A stretch of DNA of 64,000 nucleotides from Acidovorax kalamii. GTDB lineage: Bacteria; Pseudomonadota; Gammaproteobacteria; Burkholderiales; Burkholderiaceae_C. Below the pieces are notes generated by a model. It saw only the letters and a program-made list of their open reading frames with translations, was not told the origin of the DNA and did not search any database. The translations under genes were made by a program, and so were the position numbers. Positions within the stretch are counted from its first letter, which is position 1; the number at the start of each line of letters is the position of its first letter. Positions 1 through 9,760 of the stretch are shown in pieces. The DNA is taken from the NCBI RefSeq assembly GCF_002245625.1, contig NZ_NOIG01000012.1:1-64000 (forward strand). The letters are read 5' to 3'.

Positions 1-1170
1 CACGGCGCGCGCCAGGGTGGTGCGGGCGGCATGCAGGTCGCCCCGCTCCTGCAGCGCACGGCCCAGGCCCCGCAGCGCAGCGGCCTGCTGCGCTGTGCCT
101 GCGGGCGCCGCATCGGCCGCCTGGCGGTACAGGGCCAGGGCGGCGTCGCCCCGGCCCTCCAGGCGGTGCCAGTCGGCATCGGCCAGCAACAGCTCGGGCG
201 CGGCGGGGGCGGCGGTGCGGGTGGTGTCCAGCCAGGCGCGGGCCTCGGCGGGGCGGTCCAGCGCCATCAGCAGCTCCGCACGGCGGGCGGCGATGCGCGG
301 GTCTTGTGTGCGCGGCCAGGCAGCGGCCAGGCGGGCCTGGGCGGCGTCCATCTGGCCGTTTCGCAGGTCCAGGTCGGCCAACACCAGGGGCACCACGGCG
401 CTGGCGTCGCCCCGCGCGGCCATCTGCTGCAGCTGGGCCTGCGCGGCATTCCACTGGCCTGCCTGCAGCGCTGCGCGCAGGTCGGCCAGCGCGGGTGCGA
501 TGTCGGGGCGCTGGAATTCGGCCCAGCGGGTGGTGTCCGTGGGGTAGGCCGCCACCCACTGCACCCGCTCGCGGGGGTTGACCAGCACGCGTTTGACGGG
601 CGCCCGCCCCGGCTCCACAAAGCCCTGCTCGGCCGGGCCCAGTTGCACGCTGCCCTGGGCGTTGGACAGCTCCACCAGACCTGAGAGCACGGTGAGCGTG
701 GTGCGCCCAGCCGCGTCCACCTCCACATCCCAGTCGGTGCCGCGCACCACGGCCAGGGCGGCGGGGGTTTGCAGCTGCAGGGTGGCCGGGGTTTTCTTGG
801 TGCGGGCCCAGAGGCGCCCGGCTGCCAGTTCCAGCAGGGTGCGCTGGGGCTGCGACTCGCACAGCCGCACCTGGGCGCTGGCCGACATGCGGATCTGGGT
901 GCGGTCGGCCAGCAGCAGGGCGGCGGACGACAGCGCCAGCGTGCGCATGTCGGCTCCCGCCCCGAGCTGCTGCGCCAGCGCGGCGGGGGACCAGGGCTCC
1001 ACACCGGGCGCGCGGGTCTGGCCCTGGCCCGCCAGCGCCACGATCTGCGCTGCCGACGCGCCGGGCACGGGTGCGCCGCCTGCGCACTGCGCCCAGGCGG
1101 AGGCACTGCCCATCGCACCGAGCGCGAGGCCCAGACGGGTCCAACGGAAGAAGCGGCGATGGGATGGCAT
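1..1170 (-). CDS. FecR-domain protein with TPR-like repeats, C-terminus outside window
   Basis: The frame is open from 1170 to the window edge, so the protein lacks its C-terminus here. The N-terminus has an Arg-rich stretch and a hydrophobic signal peptide ending near SAWAQ. A FecR-type domain follows (LQTPAALAVVRGTDWDVEV, then TVLSGLVELSN). After it comes an Ala-rich helical part with TPR-like units such as ALALYRQAADAAP. The start at 1170 is preferred over the in-frame ATG at 1185 because GAAAGG lies 7 nt ahead of it. FecR domains are periplasmic or secreted ligand/scaffold modules. It sits directly after the CHASE2 adenylate cyclase on the same strand (33 nt gap), so the two are probably co-transcribed. 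Partner or ligand is unknown. Confidence 0.85.
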   Translation of the reverse strand, partial: MPSHRRFFRWTRLGLALGAMGSASAWAQCAGGAPVPGASAAQIVALAGQGQTRAPGVEPWSPAALAQQLGAGADMRTLALSSAALLLADRTQIRMSASAQVRLCESQPQRTLLELAAGRLWARTKKTPATLQLQTPAALAVVRGTDWDVEVDAAGRTTLTVLSGLVELSNAQGSVQLGPAEQGFVEPGRAPVKRVLVNPRERVQWVAAYPTDTTRWAEFQRPDIAPALADLRAALQAGQWNAAQAQLQQMAARGDASAVVPLVLADLDLRNGQMDAAQARLAAAWPRTQDPRIAARRAELLMALDRPAEARAWLDTTRTAAPAAPELLLADADWHRLEGRGDAALALYRQAADAAPAGTAQQAAALRGLGRALQERGDLHAARTTLARAV

Positions 1171-1203
1171 GGTGTGGCCTTTCATCGGGAGGTTCGGGGT
1201 CTT

Positions 1204-3186
1204 CTATTTGTCGATTGCACGGGCGCCAAAAAACGGTGGCGCGGCCGGGGCCTGCTCTGCGGCATCGGCCAGGGCCAGCACCCGGGCGTGGAGCTGATCG
1301 GCATGCAGCGCCCACTGTGGCGCCTTGCGGTGCGCGTGGGCCTGCCATTCAGCACAACACGCCAGGGCCGGGGCCCATTCGGCGGCTTGCAAATGGTGGT
1401 GCAGCGCCTGGCTCATGGCCACCAGCGTGGCGTCGTCGCACGGGGTGTACACATCCAGCCCCGTGCTGCGCCCGGCCAGCACCACGGTGTCGAGCCAGAG
1501 CAGGTGCGCGTGCTCGGGGGCCCCGGCGGGCAGGGCCGCACGCGTGGCGCCGGAGAGCAGGATGCTGGAGCCAAAGGCCTTGTTGGCCCCTTCGAGCCGC
1601 GCGGCGGTGTTCACTGCGTCGCCCACGGCGGTGTAAGTAAAGCGTTCGTGCGAGCCCAGGTGGCCCACCGCCGCCTCGCCCGTGTGCAGGCCGATGCGCA
1701 GCTGCACCTGCGCAAACGGTGTGCCCGCCCATTGCGCGCGCAGGGCCACCATCTCGGCCTGCATGGCCTGGGCGCAGGCCAGTGCGCGCGCCGCATGGGC
1801 AGGCTCGGGCAGGGGCGCATTCCAGAAGGCCATGACGGCGTCGCCAATGAACTTGTCGAGCGTGCCGCCATGCTGGTGCACGGTGTGGGTCATGCGCGAA
1901 AAATAGGCGTTGAGCGTCTGGGCCACGGCCTCGGGCGGCAGGCGCTCGCTGGCGGCCGTGAAACCGGCCAGGTCGGAGAACAGCAGGGTCAACACGCGGC
2001 GCTCGCCTTGCAGCACCGGGGCCGCGCCTTCGGCCACCAGCGCATCGACCACGGCGGGTGGCACATAGCGGGCAAAGTCTGCGCGCAGCTGCTCGCGGCG
2101 GCGGTGTTCGCGCCAATAGCTGTCAGCCGCCCCCACGTTGAAATGCAGCGCCAGGCCTGCCAGCGTGGGCAGCGCGCTCCACCACAGGCCCGCCACCAGG
2201 GCCCACCACCCGCCCGCCACGGCCAGCAGCGCCAGCACGGCGCTGAGCCATGCGGCCCGCGCCCCGCGCCAGCGGCGTGTGAGCGCTGCCACCGCGCCCA
2301 CCGCCAGCACGGCCTGCACGAACGGCCCCAGGGGGTGCGCGGGCCGGATCCAGTCGCCAGCAAGCCCGTTGATCAGCGCCGTGGCATGCACCAGCACACC
2401 CGACTGGGTGCCCGCCCCCAGCATATGCAAGGGGGTGGCGAACTGGTCCACGCCGTCCACCGGCGTGTTCTGCCCCAGCAGCAGCACCCGGCCTTGCAGG
2501 GCGCCCGGCGCCAGCATGCGCGCGGGCTCCAGCGCCTGGGTGTAGTGGGCGTAGGGCAAAGGCAGCTCGGGCGCGTAGTAGCGCAGCAGCGCGCCCTCGG
2601 GCGGCGGAATGACCACGCGCCCTGCAGCCTCGGCCAGCACGCGCCACAGTGCGGCGTCGTGCCCCGGGGCGCGGCGCAGCACGCCGTCGCCATCCGGCTC
2701 GACGGCCACACTGCCAAACCGGGCATGGGGGAACACGGAGGGCACAGTCTGCCGGTATTGCGCCACCTGCGAGCTGGGCACCTCCACCTCGGCCGTGGCC
2801 AGCACCACGGGCAAACGCCCTTGCAGCGCCAGGGCCAGGGCCGCGTCGTCCTCGGTCGTCTGGGGTGCGGCAAACAGCATGTCGATGCCCAGCGCGGCGG
2901 CGCCTGCGGCCGATACGGCGTCCACCAGCTGCGCATGCAGGCGGCGCGGCAGGGGCGGGCTCATGTTCAGCGCGGCCAGGCTGGGCTCGTCGAGCCCCAC
3001 CACCAGCACACCCACATCGGGCCGCACCGGGGCGGTGAGGCTGGCCAGCAGGTCGTATTCCAGCCGCTGCAGCGGGGCCCACACCGGCAGCGCCTGCAGC
3101 AGGGCCAGCAGGCCCAGTGCCCACAGCACCCGCAGCGCCCAGGCGCGCCAGGCGTCTTGTGTGACCGGTGATTGCGTGCCTGCCAT
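1204..3186 (-). CDS. CHASE2-domain class III adenylate cyclase
   Basis: 660 aa. One N-terminal membrane segment (about 16-36) precedes an extracytoplasmic CHASE2 sensor (about 45-275, with GLDEPSLAALN and LGIDMLFA). Three more membrane segments (about 285-350) follow, then a cytoplasmic cyclase domain (about 395-590). The metal-binding Asp405 (FSDLAGFT) and Asp449 (KFIGDAVMAF) are present. Lys445 and Thr519 are the base-selecting pair of ATP-specific enzymes, and Asn526/Arg530 (VNTAAR) are the transition-state residues, so cAMP is the likely product. The start at 3186 follows GAGGGGGCGGG. It precedes the FecR/TPR gene and is divergent from the lipoprotein pair. CHASE2 ligands are unknown; the neighbouring FecR proteins are plausible periplasmic partners. 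Confidence 0.92.
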   Translation of the reverse strand: MAGTQSPVTQDAWRAWALRVLWALGLLALLQALPVWAPLQRLEYDLLASLTAPVRPDVGVLVVGLDEPSLAALNMSPPLPRRLHAQLVDAVSAAGAAALGIDMLFAAPQTTEDDAALALALQGRLPVVLATAEVEVPSSQVAQYRQTVPSVFPHARFGSVAVEPDGDGVLRRAPGHDAALWRVLAEAAGRVVIPPPEGALLRYYAPELPLPYAHYTQALEPARMLAPGALQGRVLLLGQNTPVDGVDQFATPLHMLGAGTQSGVLVHATALINGLAGDWIRPAHPLGPFVQAVLAVGAVAALTRRWRGARAAWLSAVLALLAVAGGWWALVAGLWWSALPTLAGLALHFNVGAADSYWREHRRREQLRADFARYVPPAVVDALVAEGAAPVLQGERRVLTLLFSDLAGFTAASERLPPEAVAQTLNAYFSRMTHTVHQHGGTLDKFIGDAVMAFWNAPLPEPAHAARALACAQAMQAEMVALRAQWAGTPFAQVQLRIGLHTGEAAVGHLGSHERFTYTAVGDAVNTAARLEGANKAFGSSILLSGATRAALPAGAPEHAHLLWLDTVVLAGRSTGLDVYTPCDDATLVAMSQALHHHLQAAEWAPALACCAEWQAHAHRKAPQWALHADQLHARVLALADAAEQAPAAPPFFGARAIDK

Positions 3187-3352
3187 CCCGCCCCCTCTTT
3201 GGCTGGCGCCACACGATGCAGCCCAGCATGGTGAACACACTGTAGTGCGTCCCCCGCCCCGTGCACAGCGGGGATATACGCAAACGTGCCCAGCGGCCGC
3301 TTCCTTGCACCCGGCCCTTAAACTGGACGCCTGGACTGATCTGGAGAACCCT

Positions 3353-3613
3353 ATGAAACTGCTGTTTGCCTCGGTCTCTGTGCTGGCCCTGCTCGCCGGT
3401 TGCAATGCCACCCAGCCCCACCACCCCTCCGGGCCCATGGCCTCGGGACGGGACCGCACCTTCAGCGTGCCGGTGTACGGCCCCGACACCTCCCAGGCCT
3501 ACGCCACCGCCAGCCGCGAATGCCAGCGCCTGGCGCTGCACGCCAAGCTGCTGCGCAACGACGGCTCGCGCCTGGTTTTTGAGTGCGTGAGCGAACTGCC
3601 CGACAAACCTTGA
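3353..3613 (+). CDS. Small lipoprotein of unknown function
   Basis: 86 aa. The signal peptide ends in a lipobox (LLAGC, Cys near 17), so the mature protein should be lipid-anchored. The mature part is short, has a conserved-looking YATASRECQRLAL segment with a Cys, and a second Cys near the C-terminus (FECVSELP), which could form a disulfide. GGAG lies 7 nt before the ATG. The stop overlaps the next start as TGATG, so translation of the FGE-like lipoprotein is probably coupled to it. I do not recognise the family. Confidence 0.8.
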   Translation: MKLLFASVSVLALLAGCNATQPHHPSGPMASGRDRTFSVPVYGPDTSQAYATASRECQRLALHAKLLRNDGSRLVFECVSELPDKP

Positions 3614-4680
3614 TGCCCGCAGCCCGCACCGTACGCACCCGCCGTGCGGGCGCCCGTGGGGCCCTGATGGCTCTGGTCGCGCTGCTGGCGGGATGCCAGC
3701 ACGCACCTCGCCCGGTGCCCCCGGCCGCCTCGACCTGGGTCAACAGCCTGGGCATGGTGTTTGTGCAAGTGCCTGCGGGCCGGTTCTGGATGGGGGGCGT
3801 GCCGCCGGTGGAGATGCTGGCCCAGACCTACCCGCAGCTGGAGAAAAAACGCTTCACCGACCTGATCGATGAAGCGCCCACCCATGAAGTGCACATCCGC
3901 CGCGCGTTCTACCTGGGCCAGCACGAGGTCACGGTGCGGCAGTTCCAGCGGTTTGTCGAAGCTTCGGGCTACCAGCCTGAATCCGAGGCCGATGGCACGG
4001 GGGGCTATGGCTACAACCCCCAGTACGACCCGGCCACCACCCAGCGCGGCGACGCGTTCGAGGGGCGCTTGCCCCGGTACTCATGGCGCAACCCCGGGTT
4101 TGCGCAGGGCCCGGACCACCCGGTCGTCAACATCACCTGGAACGACGCGCAGGCCCTGGCGCGCTGGCTGAGCCGCACCGAAGACCACCGCTACCGCCTG
4201 CCCACTGAGGCCGAGTGGGAATACGCCTGCCGCGCGGGCACCCGCACCCTTTATCCCCATGGCGACGATCCGCAAGGCCTGGTGCGGGTGGCCAACACTT
4301 TTGACCAGGACGCCGCCCCCCTGTGGCCACGCTGGCGCAATCATGCGCTGGCGGGCAGCGACGGTCATGCCTTTACCTCCCCTGTGGGCAGCTATGCCGC
4401 CAATGCCTTTGGCCTGCACGACATGCTGGGCAACGCCTGGGAATGGGTGGCAGACTGGCACGACGACAACTACTACGCCCACTCGCCAGAGGCCGACCCC
4501 CAGGGCCCGGCCGAGGGCGGTGTGCGGGTGCGCAGGGGCGGCTCGTGGCATACCTGGTCGTTTTATGCACGTTGCGGCTTTCGCAACTGGAACACGCCAC
4601 AGACGCGGTATCCGCTGGTCGGCATGCGGCTGGTGCGCGAAATCGCCCCCATGGCAGCACCCCGGCCGCCATCGCCCTGA
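3613..4680 (+). CDS. FGE/SUMF1-like lipoprotein
   Basis: 355 aa. A lipobox (ALLAGC) follows a basic N-terminus. The rest is a formylglycine-generating-enzyme-like fold: NSLGMVFVQVPAGRFWMGG at the start, HEVTVRQFQRFVEASGY, HPVVNITWNDAQALARWLS, YRLPTEAEWEYACRAGTR, LHDMLGNAWEWVADW and RVRRGGSWHT. In true FGE enzymes two Cys bind copper near the C-terminus. Here only the second is kept (FYARCGFRNW); the first position reads Ser in WSFYARC. It is therefore probably a binding or structural member rather than a sulfatase-activating oxidase. Start ATG 3613 overlaps the upstream stop by one base. Its place between CHASE2/FecR genes suggests a role in envelope signalling (inference). Confidence 0.88.
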   Translation: MPAARTVRTRRAGARGALMALVALLAGCQHAPRPVPPAASTWVNSLGMVFVQVPAGRFWMGGVPPVEMLAQTYPQLEKKRFTDLIDEAPTHEVHIRRAFYLGQHEVTVRQFQRFVEASGYQPESEADGTGGYGYNPQYDPATTQRGDAFEGRLPRYSWRNPGFAQGPDHPVVNITWNDAQALARWLSRTEDHRYRLPTEAEWEYACRAGTRTLYPHGDDPQGLVRVANTFDQDAAPLWPRWRNHALAGSDGHAFTSPVGSYAANAFGLHDMLGNAWEWVADWHDDNYYAHSPEADPQGPAEGGVRVRRGGSWHTWSFYARCGFRNWNTPQTRYPLVGMRLVREIAPMAAPRPPSP

Positions 4681-4814
4681 TGGCGCCCCCTGCGTCTGCC
4701 ACACACAACAAAGGGTTAACAAATGTCAAACCACCTGCCCACGCGCGCGGGGCCACTAGGCCAGGCGCGGGATATAGCGAATAATTCCCGGCTTCGATTT
4801 CGATGGGAGACACC

Positions 4815-5513
4815 ATGCGCATAGCCGCTCTGGACGACGATGCGCTTCAGCTGGATCTGATCAAGCAGGCCACAGAGGCGATGGGCCATGTCTGCCACAC
4901 GCATTTGACGGGCGCCGAGTTGCTGCGCACGCTGCGCCGCGAGACCTTCGACCTGCTGATCGTGGACTGGCACCTGCCCGACACCACCGGACCCGAGGTG
5001 GTGCGCTGGGTGCGCAAGAACGTGGCCGCACAGCTGCCCATCCTGTTCGTAACCAACCGGCAGGAAGAACGCGACATCGTCGAAGGGCTGGCCAGCGGGG
5101 CCGACGACTTCATGGTCAAGCCTGTGCGCATCGGCGAACTCAACGCCCGCGTAGCCGCGCTGCTGCGCCGTGCCTACCCCGACAACGCAGCCAGCGTGCT
5201 GGAGTTTGGCCGCTACCGGTTTCTGCCCGAAACCCGCGCCATCGAAATGGACGGTGTGCCCGTGGAACTCAAGAACCGCGAATACGACCTCGCGCTGTTC
5301 CTGTTCCAGAACATGGGCCGGTTGCTGTCGCGCGACCACCTCAAGGAAATCGTCTGGGGCCAGGTGGCGGACGTCATGTCGCGCTCGCTGGACACCCACA
5401 TCTCGCGCCTGCGCACCCTGCTGGACCTGCGCCCTGCCAATGGCTTCATCGTCACGGCGGTGTATGGCGTAGGCTACCGTTTTGAAGCCGTCGAAGCCCA
5501 GCGCAAAGGCTGA
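4815..5513 (+). CDS. OmpR-family response regulator
   Basis: 232 aa. Receiver domain with acidic pocket Asp7-Asp9, phosphoacceptor Asp51 (LLIVDWHLPD) and Lys102 (DFMVKPVR). A winged-helix DNA-binding domain follows (about 130-230: LKNREYDLALFLFQNMGRLL, DTHISRLRTLLDL, VYGVGYRFE). The start at 4815 is chosen over the ATG at 4803 because GGGAG precedes it and the protein then begins with the usual beta-strand MRIAALDDD. The CHASE2 kinase at 7421 is the probable partner, with the LysM-FecR gene between them. The cyclase lies on the other side of the cluster. Confidence 0.92.
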   Translation: MRIAALDDDALQLDLIKQATEAMGHVCHTHLTGAELLRTLRRETFDLLIVDWHLPDTTGPEVVRWVRKNVAAQLPILFVTNRQEERDIVEGLASGADDFMVKPVRIGELNARVAALLRRAYPDNAASVLEFGRYRFLPETRAIEMDGVPVELKNREYDLALFLFQNMGRLLSRDHLKEIVWGQVADVMSRSLDTHISRLRTLLDLRPANGFIVTAVYGVGYRFEAVEAQRKG

Positions 5514-5589
5514 CCCAGACATGAAAGAACCCCGCAGGCCCCGCCACAAGCGGCCTCGCCTGTTCCGGTCCGCCTGAAGGAGACTTGAC

Positions 5590-7335
5590 TTGACCCCCAC
5601 CATCCCGCACATCCGCTGGACCCCCTGCACTGCCGCTGCGCTGGCTCTGGTGACCCTCACAGGCCTTGCAGCCCGGGGAGCACAGGCCAGCCCGCACTCC
5701 TCCCTGGGGGATGAGGTGGCCCACATCGTCAAGGAGGGGGACACCCTGGAAGGCCTGGCCCGGGACTACCTGGCCGCACCCCGGCAGTGGCAGCAGCTGC
5801 AGACCCGCAACAAGGTGGCCGATCCCCGGCGCCTGCAGCCGGGCTCGGTGATCTGGATCCCGGTGCGCCTGCAGCCCAGCGAGTCGGCCACGGTGCAGTT
5901 CGTGCAAGGTGCCGTCACGGCACAGGCGCGGGCCGGTGATGCTCCCGCACCTGTCAGCCCTGGCGGCAAGCTGGAGGAAGGCACGTCGCTGCAGGTGGGC
6001 CCGGAATCCTTTGTGGCCGTCAAGCTGGCCGATGGCACGGTGGTCCGGGTGCAGGCGCAGTCTGAGCTGCAGCTGCGGCAGTTGCGCCGCCGTGGCCGCG
6101 CGGGCAGCGTGCAGTCTGTGCTGGAGATGCACAAGGGCGGCGTGGAATCGACCGTGCCCCCCAGCAACGAACCCCTGCGCCGGTTCGAAATCCGCACCCC
6201 GCTGGCCGTGACCAGCGTGCGCGGCACCCACTTCAGCGTGGCCATGGCGGACTCGGGCCAGACCACGGCCTCGGTGCTCAACGGCTCGGTGGCCGTGCAG
6301 TCCCGGCGCGACACCGACAGCCACCCCGGCGCATCGCTGACCGCCCCCACCGCCTTGCTGGCGCCGGGCCAGGGCCTGGCCGTGGCCACCGATGGCACCG
6401 TGGGCCCAGCCCGCCCCCTGCTGCCACCGCCCGACACCTCGGGCATGCCCACCATGCTGGGCGATGCCAGCCTGCTGGCCATCGACCTGCCCACCACCCC
6501 GGGCGCCACGCGATATGTGGCCCAGGTGGCGCAGGACGAAACACTCACCCAGGTGCTGCGCCACGGCAGCTTTGCCGATGGGCGCCTGCGTTGGAAAACA
6601 CTCGAAGACGGCCGCTATTACCTGGCCGTGCGGGCCGTGGACGAGGCCGGGATTGCAGGCCAGCCCGCCGTGCAGCCCTTCACCATCAAAACCCGGCCCG
6701 TGGCACCGCTGCACCAGTCCCCCGCGCCCGGCGCCGTGGTGCCCAGCGGCGCGGCCGAGCTGCGCTGCACCGAGGTGCCTGGCGTGCGCTGGTACCGCGT
6801 GCAGGTGGCCGCCGATGCGAAGTTCTCCGAGCCCCTGCGCGACGAACAGCGCCTGGACGAATGCCGCCTGCCCATTGGCGCCCTGCCCGTGGGCAACTAC
6901 TTCTGGCGCATGGCCAGCGTTCAGCAGTTGCAGGGCGGCCAGGCCGACCAGGGCCCGTTTGCCCCGCCGCAACCCTTCACCGTGGCCGAGCGCCCGGCCA
7001 CGCTGTCCCTGCAGGCCTTGCAGGCAGACGACGGCGAACCCACGGTGCGCCTGCACTGGCCGGCCCAGCCGGGCCAGCGCTTCCGGCTGCAGCTGGCCGC
7101 TGCCTCGGACGCAGCTTTTGCCCAACCCGCCCAGGACACAGTGCTGGACGCCCCCAGCTGGACTGGCAGCAACCTGCCCGCAGGCGAGTACCTGGTGCGC
7201 ATCCAGGTGCTGGACCCCAGTGGCCTGGAAAGCGAGTTCTCGCAGCCCCGCAAAATCCGCGTAGGCACGGGCATCCGCACCGGCGCCGGGCTGCCGGTGT
7301 CCACCTCCAGCGGAGCGCCGGTGGGGCGCCCTTGA
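5590..7335 (+). CDS. LysM-FecR domain envelope protein
   Basis: 581 aa starting with TTG; AAGGAG lies about 9 nt upstream and no ATG fits the signal peptide. A signal peptide (1-33, cleavage after AQA) precedes a LysM domain (about 44-93, HIVKEGDTLEGLARDY, VIWIPV) that binds glycans such as peptidoglycan. A FecR domain (about 102-240, IRTPLAVTSVRGTHFSVAM) follows. The C-terminal half has Ig/FN3-like repeats (RWYRVQVAADAKF, YFWRMASVQ, GEYLVRIQVLD). This design fits a periplasmic scaffold that presents a signal to a membrane receptor. It lies between the response regulator and the CHASE2 kinase, and is a second FecR protein beside the one at the window start. Confidence 0.9.
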   Translation: MTPTIPHIRWTPCTAAALALVTLTGLAARGAQASPHSSLGDEVAHIVKEGDTLEGLARDYLAAPRQWQQLQTRNKVADPRRLQPGSVIWIPVRLQPSESATVQFVQGAVTAQARAGDAPAPVSPGGKLEEGTSLQVGPESFVAVKLADGTVVRVQAQSELQLRQLRRRGRAGSVQSVLEMHKGGVESTVPPSNEPLRRFEIRTPLAVTSVRGTHFSVAMADSGQTTASVLNGSVAVQSRRDTDSHPGASLTAPTALLAPGQGLAVATDGTVGPARPLLPPPDTSGMPTMLGDASLLAIDLPTTPGATRYVAQVAQDETLTQVLRHGSFADGRLRWKTLEDGRYYLAVRAVDEAGIAGQPAVQPFTIKTRPVAPLHQSPAPGAVVPSGAAELRCTEVPGVRWYRVQVAADAKFSEPLRDEQRLDECRLPIGALPVGNYFWRMASVQQLQGGQADQGPFAPPQPFTVAERPATLSLQALQADDGEPTVRLHWPAQPGQRFRLQLAAASDAAFAQPAQDTVLDAPSWTGSNLPAGEYLVRIQVLDPSGLESEFSQPRKIRVGTGIRTGAGLPVSTSSGAPVGRP

Positions 7336-7420
7336 GCGCGCATTGCAGCCGCTGTGCCCTGGCGGGCACCGACGGCACATGCCCCTTTGCAGCGCCCCGC
7401 CCGGGCGCTAACACCGCCCC

Positions 7421-9760
7421 ATGCTGAGCATTGCCCACAGCCGCCGCCGCAGGCGCCGCCTGGAATGGTCGGTGCTGGCCCTTGTGCTGCTGGCCCTGGT
7501 GGCATGGCTCAGCACGCCTGAGAGCCTGGGCCGGGTGAACCACCTCGTGCAGGACGCCGGGCTGCGCCTGGTCTCTCGCGCCCCGCACCCGGACATCGTG
7601 CTCGTGGCCATTGACGACCCCAGCATTGCCGCCATCGGCCGCTGGCCCTGGCGCCGGGCCCTGCATGCCGAACTCATCACGCGGATCTCGGCGCAGAACC
7701 CGCATGTGATCGGCATGGACGTGTTGTTCAACGAAGCCGACCTGGACTACCCCGAGGACGACCTGCTGCTCACCGACGCCATCCGGCGCAGCGGGCGGGT
7801 GGTGCTGCCCGTGCTGCGGCGCGGCTACGGCCCCACAGGCAACGCCACCGACCTGCCCTGGCCCGCATTTGCCCAGGCCGCCGCCGACCTGGGCCATGTG
7901 CATGTAGCCCCCGACGGCGACGGGGTGGTGCGCAGCCTGTACCTGCGCGAAGGCCCGGCCGCCGCGCCCTGGCACCACTTCAGCATGGCCCTGCAATGTG
8001 TGGCGCAGGCGCGGCAATCTGGCGCGGCGCCCTGCCCCCGCCCAGCAGCCCTTGCCGCCGATGCAGGCCCCTGGGAGCGCACCGACCGGGCCCTGATCGC
8101 CTACGCAGGCGGCCCCTCGCAGTTCACCACCTACTCTTACATCGACGTGCTGCGCGGCGCGGTGCCTCCCGATGCCTTCCGGGGCAAATACGTGCTGGTG
8201 GGCGCCGCCGCATCGGGGCTGGGCGATATGTTTGCCACGCCGGTCAGCCAGCAGTCGCGCCTGATGCCGGGGGTGGAGGTGGTGGCCCATGTGCTGGATG
8301 CACGCCTGCTGGACGAGCAGATCGTGCCTGCCTCGCGCACGCTCAATACCCTGTTCAACCTGGTGCCTGTGGCGGCAGCCCTGCTGGCCCTGTTGCTGAT
8401 CGGCCCCCTGGCAGCGCTGCTGACCAGCGCAGCACTGGCCGTGGGCACCCTGGTGCTGAGCGTTTGCCTGCCCTGGTGGGCGGGCCTGCAGTTTGCCCCG
8501 GCGGCCGCCCTGCTGGGGCTGGTGCTGGCCTACCCGCTGTGGAGCTGGCGGCGTCTGAGTGCTGCGGCGCACTTTCTGCGGCTGGAGATGGAGAACCTGC
8601 AACGCCAGGGCCTGTCGATGCGGCTGCGCAGGCGCCCCGGGGACTCGGCCGATTTTCTGGAACGGCGCATCAACGCGGTCGAGCGCGCGTCGCGCCAGTT
8701 GCGCGACCTGCACCATTTCGTGAGCGAAAGCCTGCAGCAGTTGCCCTCGCCCAGCCTTGTCTGCGACCCCGAGGGCCAGATCCTGCTGGCCAACCGGGCT
8801 GCCCGCGAGCACCTGGGCGGCGGCGCAGAGGCCCCGCTGCAGGGCCAGTCGGTGGTCGATCTGCTGGCCGACCTGGTGCATGCGGGCAGCCGCCTGCCGC
8901 TCGTCACACTGGAACACCTGCAACAACGGTCCATGCTCGAGCACAGCGAAGGCACCGATGCGCAGGGCCGCAGCCTGCTGGTGCAGTGCAAGCCCTTCAC
9001 CGACCTGGCCAACGCAGGCTGGCTGCTCACGCTGGTGGACCTGACCGACATGCGCCGCGCCCTGCAGCAGCGCGACCAGGCGATGCACTTCATCTCGCAC
9101 GACATCCGTGCGCCCAACGCCTCCATCCTCACGCTGCTGGAGATGCAGCGCGCCTACCCCGGCCGCATGGCAGACGATGAACTGCTGCGGCGCATCGAGC
9201 GCTATGCACACGCGTCCCTGGGCATGGCCGAGAGCTTCGTGCAACTGGCCAGCGCGCAGGCACAGGAATACCGCATGGCGCCGATCGATCTGGTCGCGCT
9301 GCTGGCCGAAACCACCGACGACCTCTGGGCCTTGGCCCGTGACAAGCAGGTGGATGTGCGCACCATCGCCTCCCCCGACGCCGCCCTGTGCCTGGGGGAC
9401 CAGGCCCTGCTGCGCCGCGCCCTGGCCAATGTGATCAACAACGCCATCAAATTCAGCCCGGAGGGCGGCGTGGTGCAGTGCGCCATCGCAGAACGGGGCC
9501 CGCACTGGGTGGTGTCGGTGCGTGACCAGGGCCCCGGCATTGCGCCCGAACTGCAGGACAAGCTCTTCACCCCTTACCAAAGGCTTCACGACCGCAGCCA
9601 CCCTGCCGTGCAGGGCGTGGGCCTGGGCCTGGCGCTGGTGGCCACCGTGGTGCAGCGCCACGGTGGCAGCCTGGAGGTGGACAGCGACACAGGGCTCGGC
9701 GCCGAGTTCCGGCTGGTGCTGCCCCGCAGCGACCACGGGCCGGAAGGCAACGGCGGCTAA
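7421..9760 (+). CDS. CHASE2-domain sensor histidine kinase
   Basis: 779 aa. An Arg-rich N-terminus and one membrane segment precede an extracytoplasmic CHASE2 domain (about 40-300, [30 protein letters not shown]). Three membrane segments (about 305-375) follow, then a PAS-like region (about 445-545, [20 protein letters not shown]). The dimerisation domain has His560 in [12 protein letters not shown], and the ATPase domain shows [19 protein letters not shown] and [13 protein letters not shown]. The HDIR form of the H-box is a variant of the usual HELR. It is the likely kinase for the regulator at 4815. The 3' end overlaps the convergent mnmH by four bases. Confidence 0.92.
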   Translation: MLSIAHSRRRRRRLEWSVLALVLLALVAWLSTPESLGRVNHLVQDAGLRLVSRAPHPDIVLVAIDDPSIAAIGRWPWRRALHAELITRISAQNPHVIGMDVLFNEADLDYPEDDLLLTDAIRRSGRVVLPVLRRGYGPTGNATDLPWPAFAQAAADLGHVHVAPDGDGVVRSLYLREGPAAAPWHHFSMALQCVAQARQSGAAPCPRPAALAADAGPWERTDRALIAYAGGPSQFTTYSYIDVLRGAVPPDAFRGKYVLVGAAASGLGDMFATPVSQQSRLMPGVEVVAHVLDARLLDEQIVPASRTLNTLFNLVPVAAALLALLLIGPLAALLTSAALAVGTLVLSVCLPWWAGLQFAPAAALLGLVLAYPLWSWRRLSAAAHFLRLEMENLQRQGLSMRLRRRPGDSADFLERRINAVERASRQLRDLHHFVSESLQQLPSPSLVCDPEGQILLANRAAREHLGGGAEAPLQGQSVVDLLADLVHAGSRLPLVTLEHLQQRSMLEHSEGTDAQGRSLLVQCKPFTDLANAGWLLTLVDLTDMRRALQQRDQAMHFISHDIRAPNASILTLLEMQRAYPGRMADDELLRRIERYAHASLGMAESFVQLASAQAQEYRMAPIDLVALLAETTDDLWALARDKQVDVRTIASPDAALCLGDQALLRRALANVINNAIKFSPEGGVVQCAIAERGPHWVVSVRDQGPGIAPELQDKLFTPYQRLHDRSHPAVQGVGLGLALVATVVQRHGGSLEVDSDTGLGAEFRLVLPRSDHGPEGNGG

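Noticed and set aside
769..3171. An 800-codon open frame on plus opposite the adenylate cyclase
   Set aside because: Its product is Gln/Gly/His/Arg-rich with no domain, and the minus frame encodes a complete CHASE2 cyclase. High GC removes stops on the opposite strand.
4681..4814. Promoter of the response regulator operon
   Set aside because: The gap is AT-richer (GGGTTAACAAATG, GGGATATAGCG) and surely holds a promoter, but no -35/-10 pair is convincing enough to place.
5521..5577. An 18-codon Arg-rich frame between the response regulator and the LysM-FecR gene
   Set aside because: The ribosome site is too far away (AAAGG at about 12 nt), the region is palindromic and GC-rich, and there is no supporting similarity; it may only be part of a leader hairpin.
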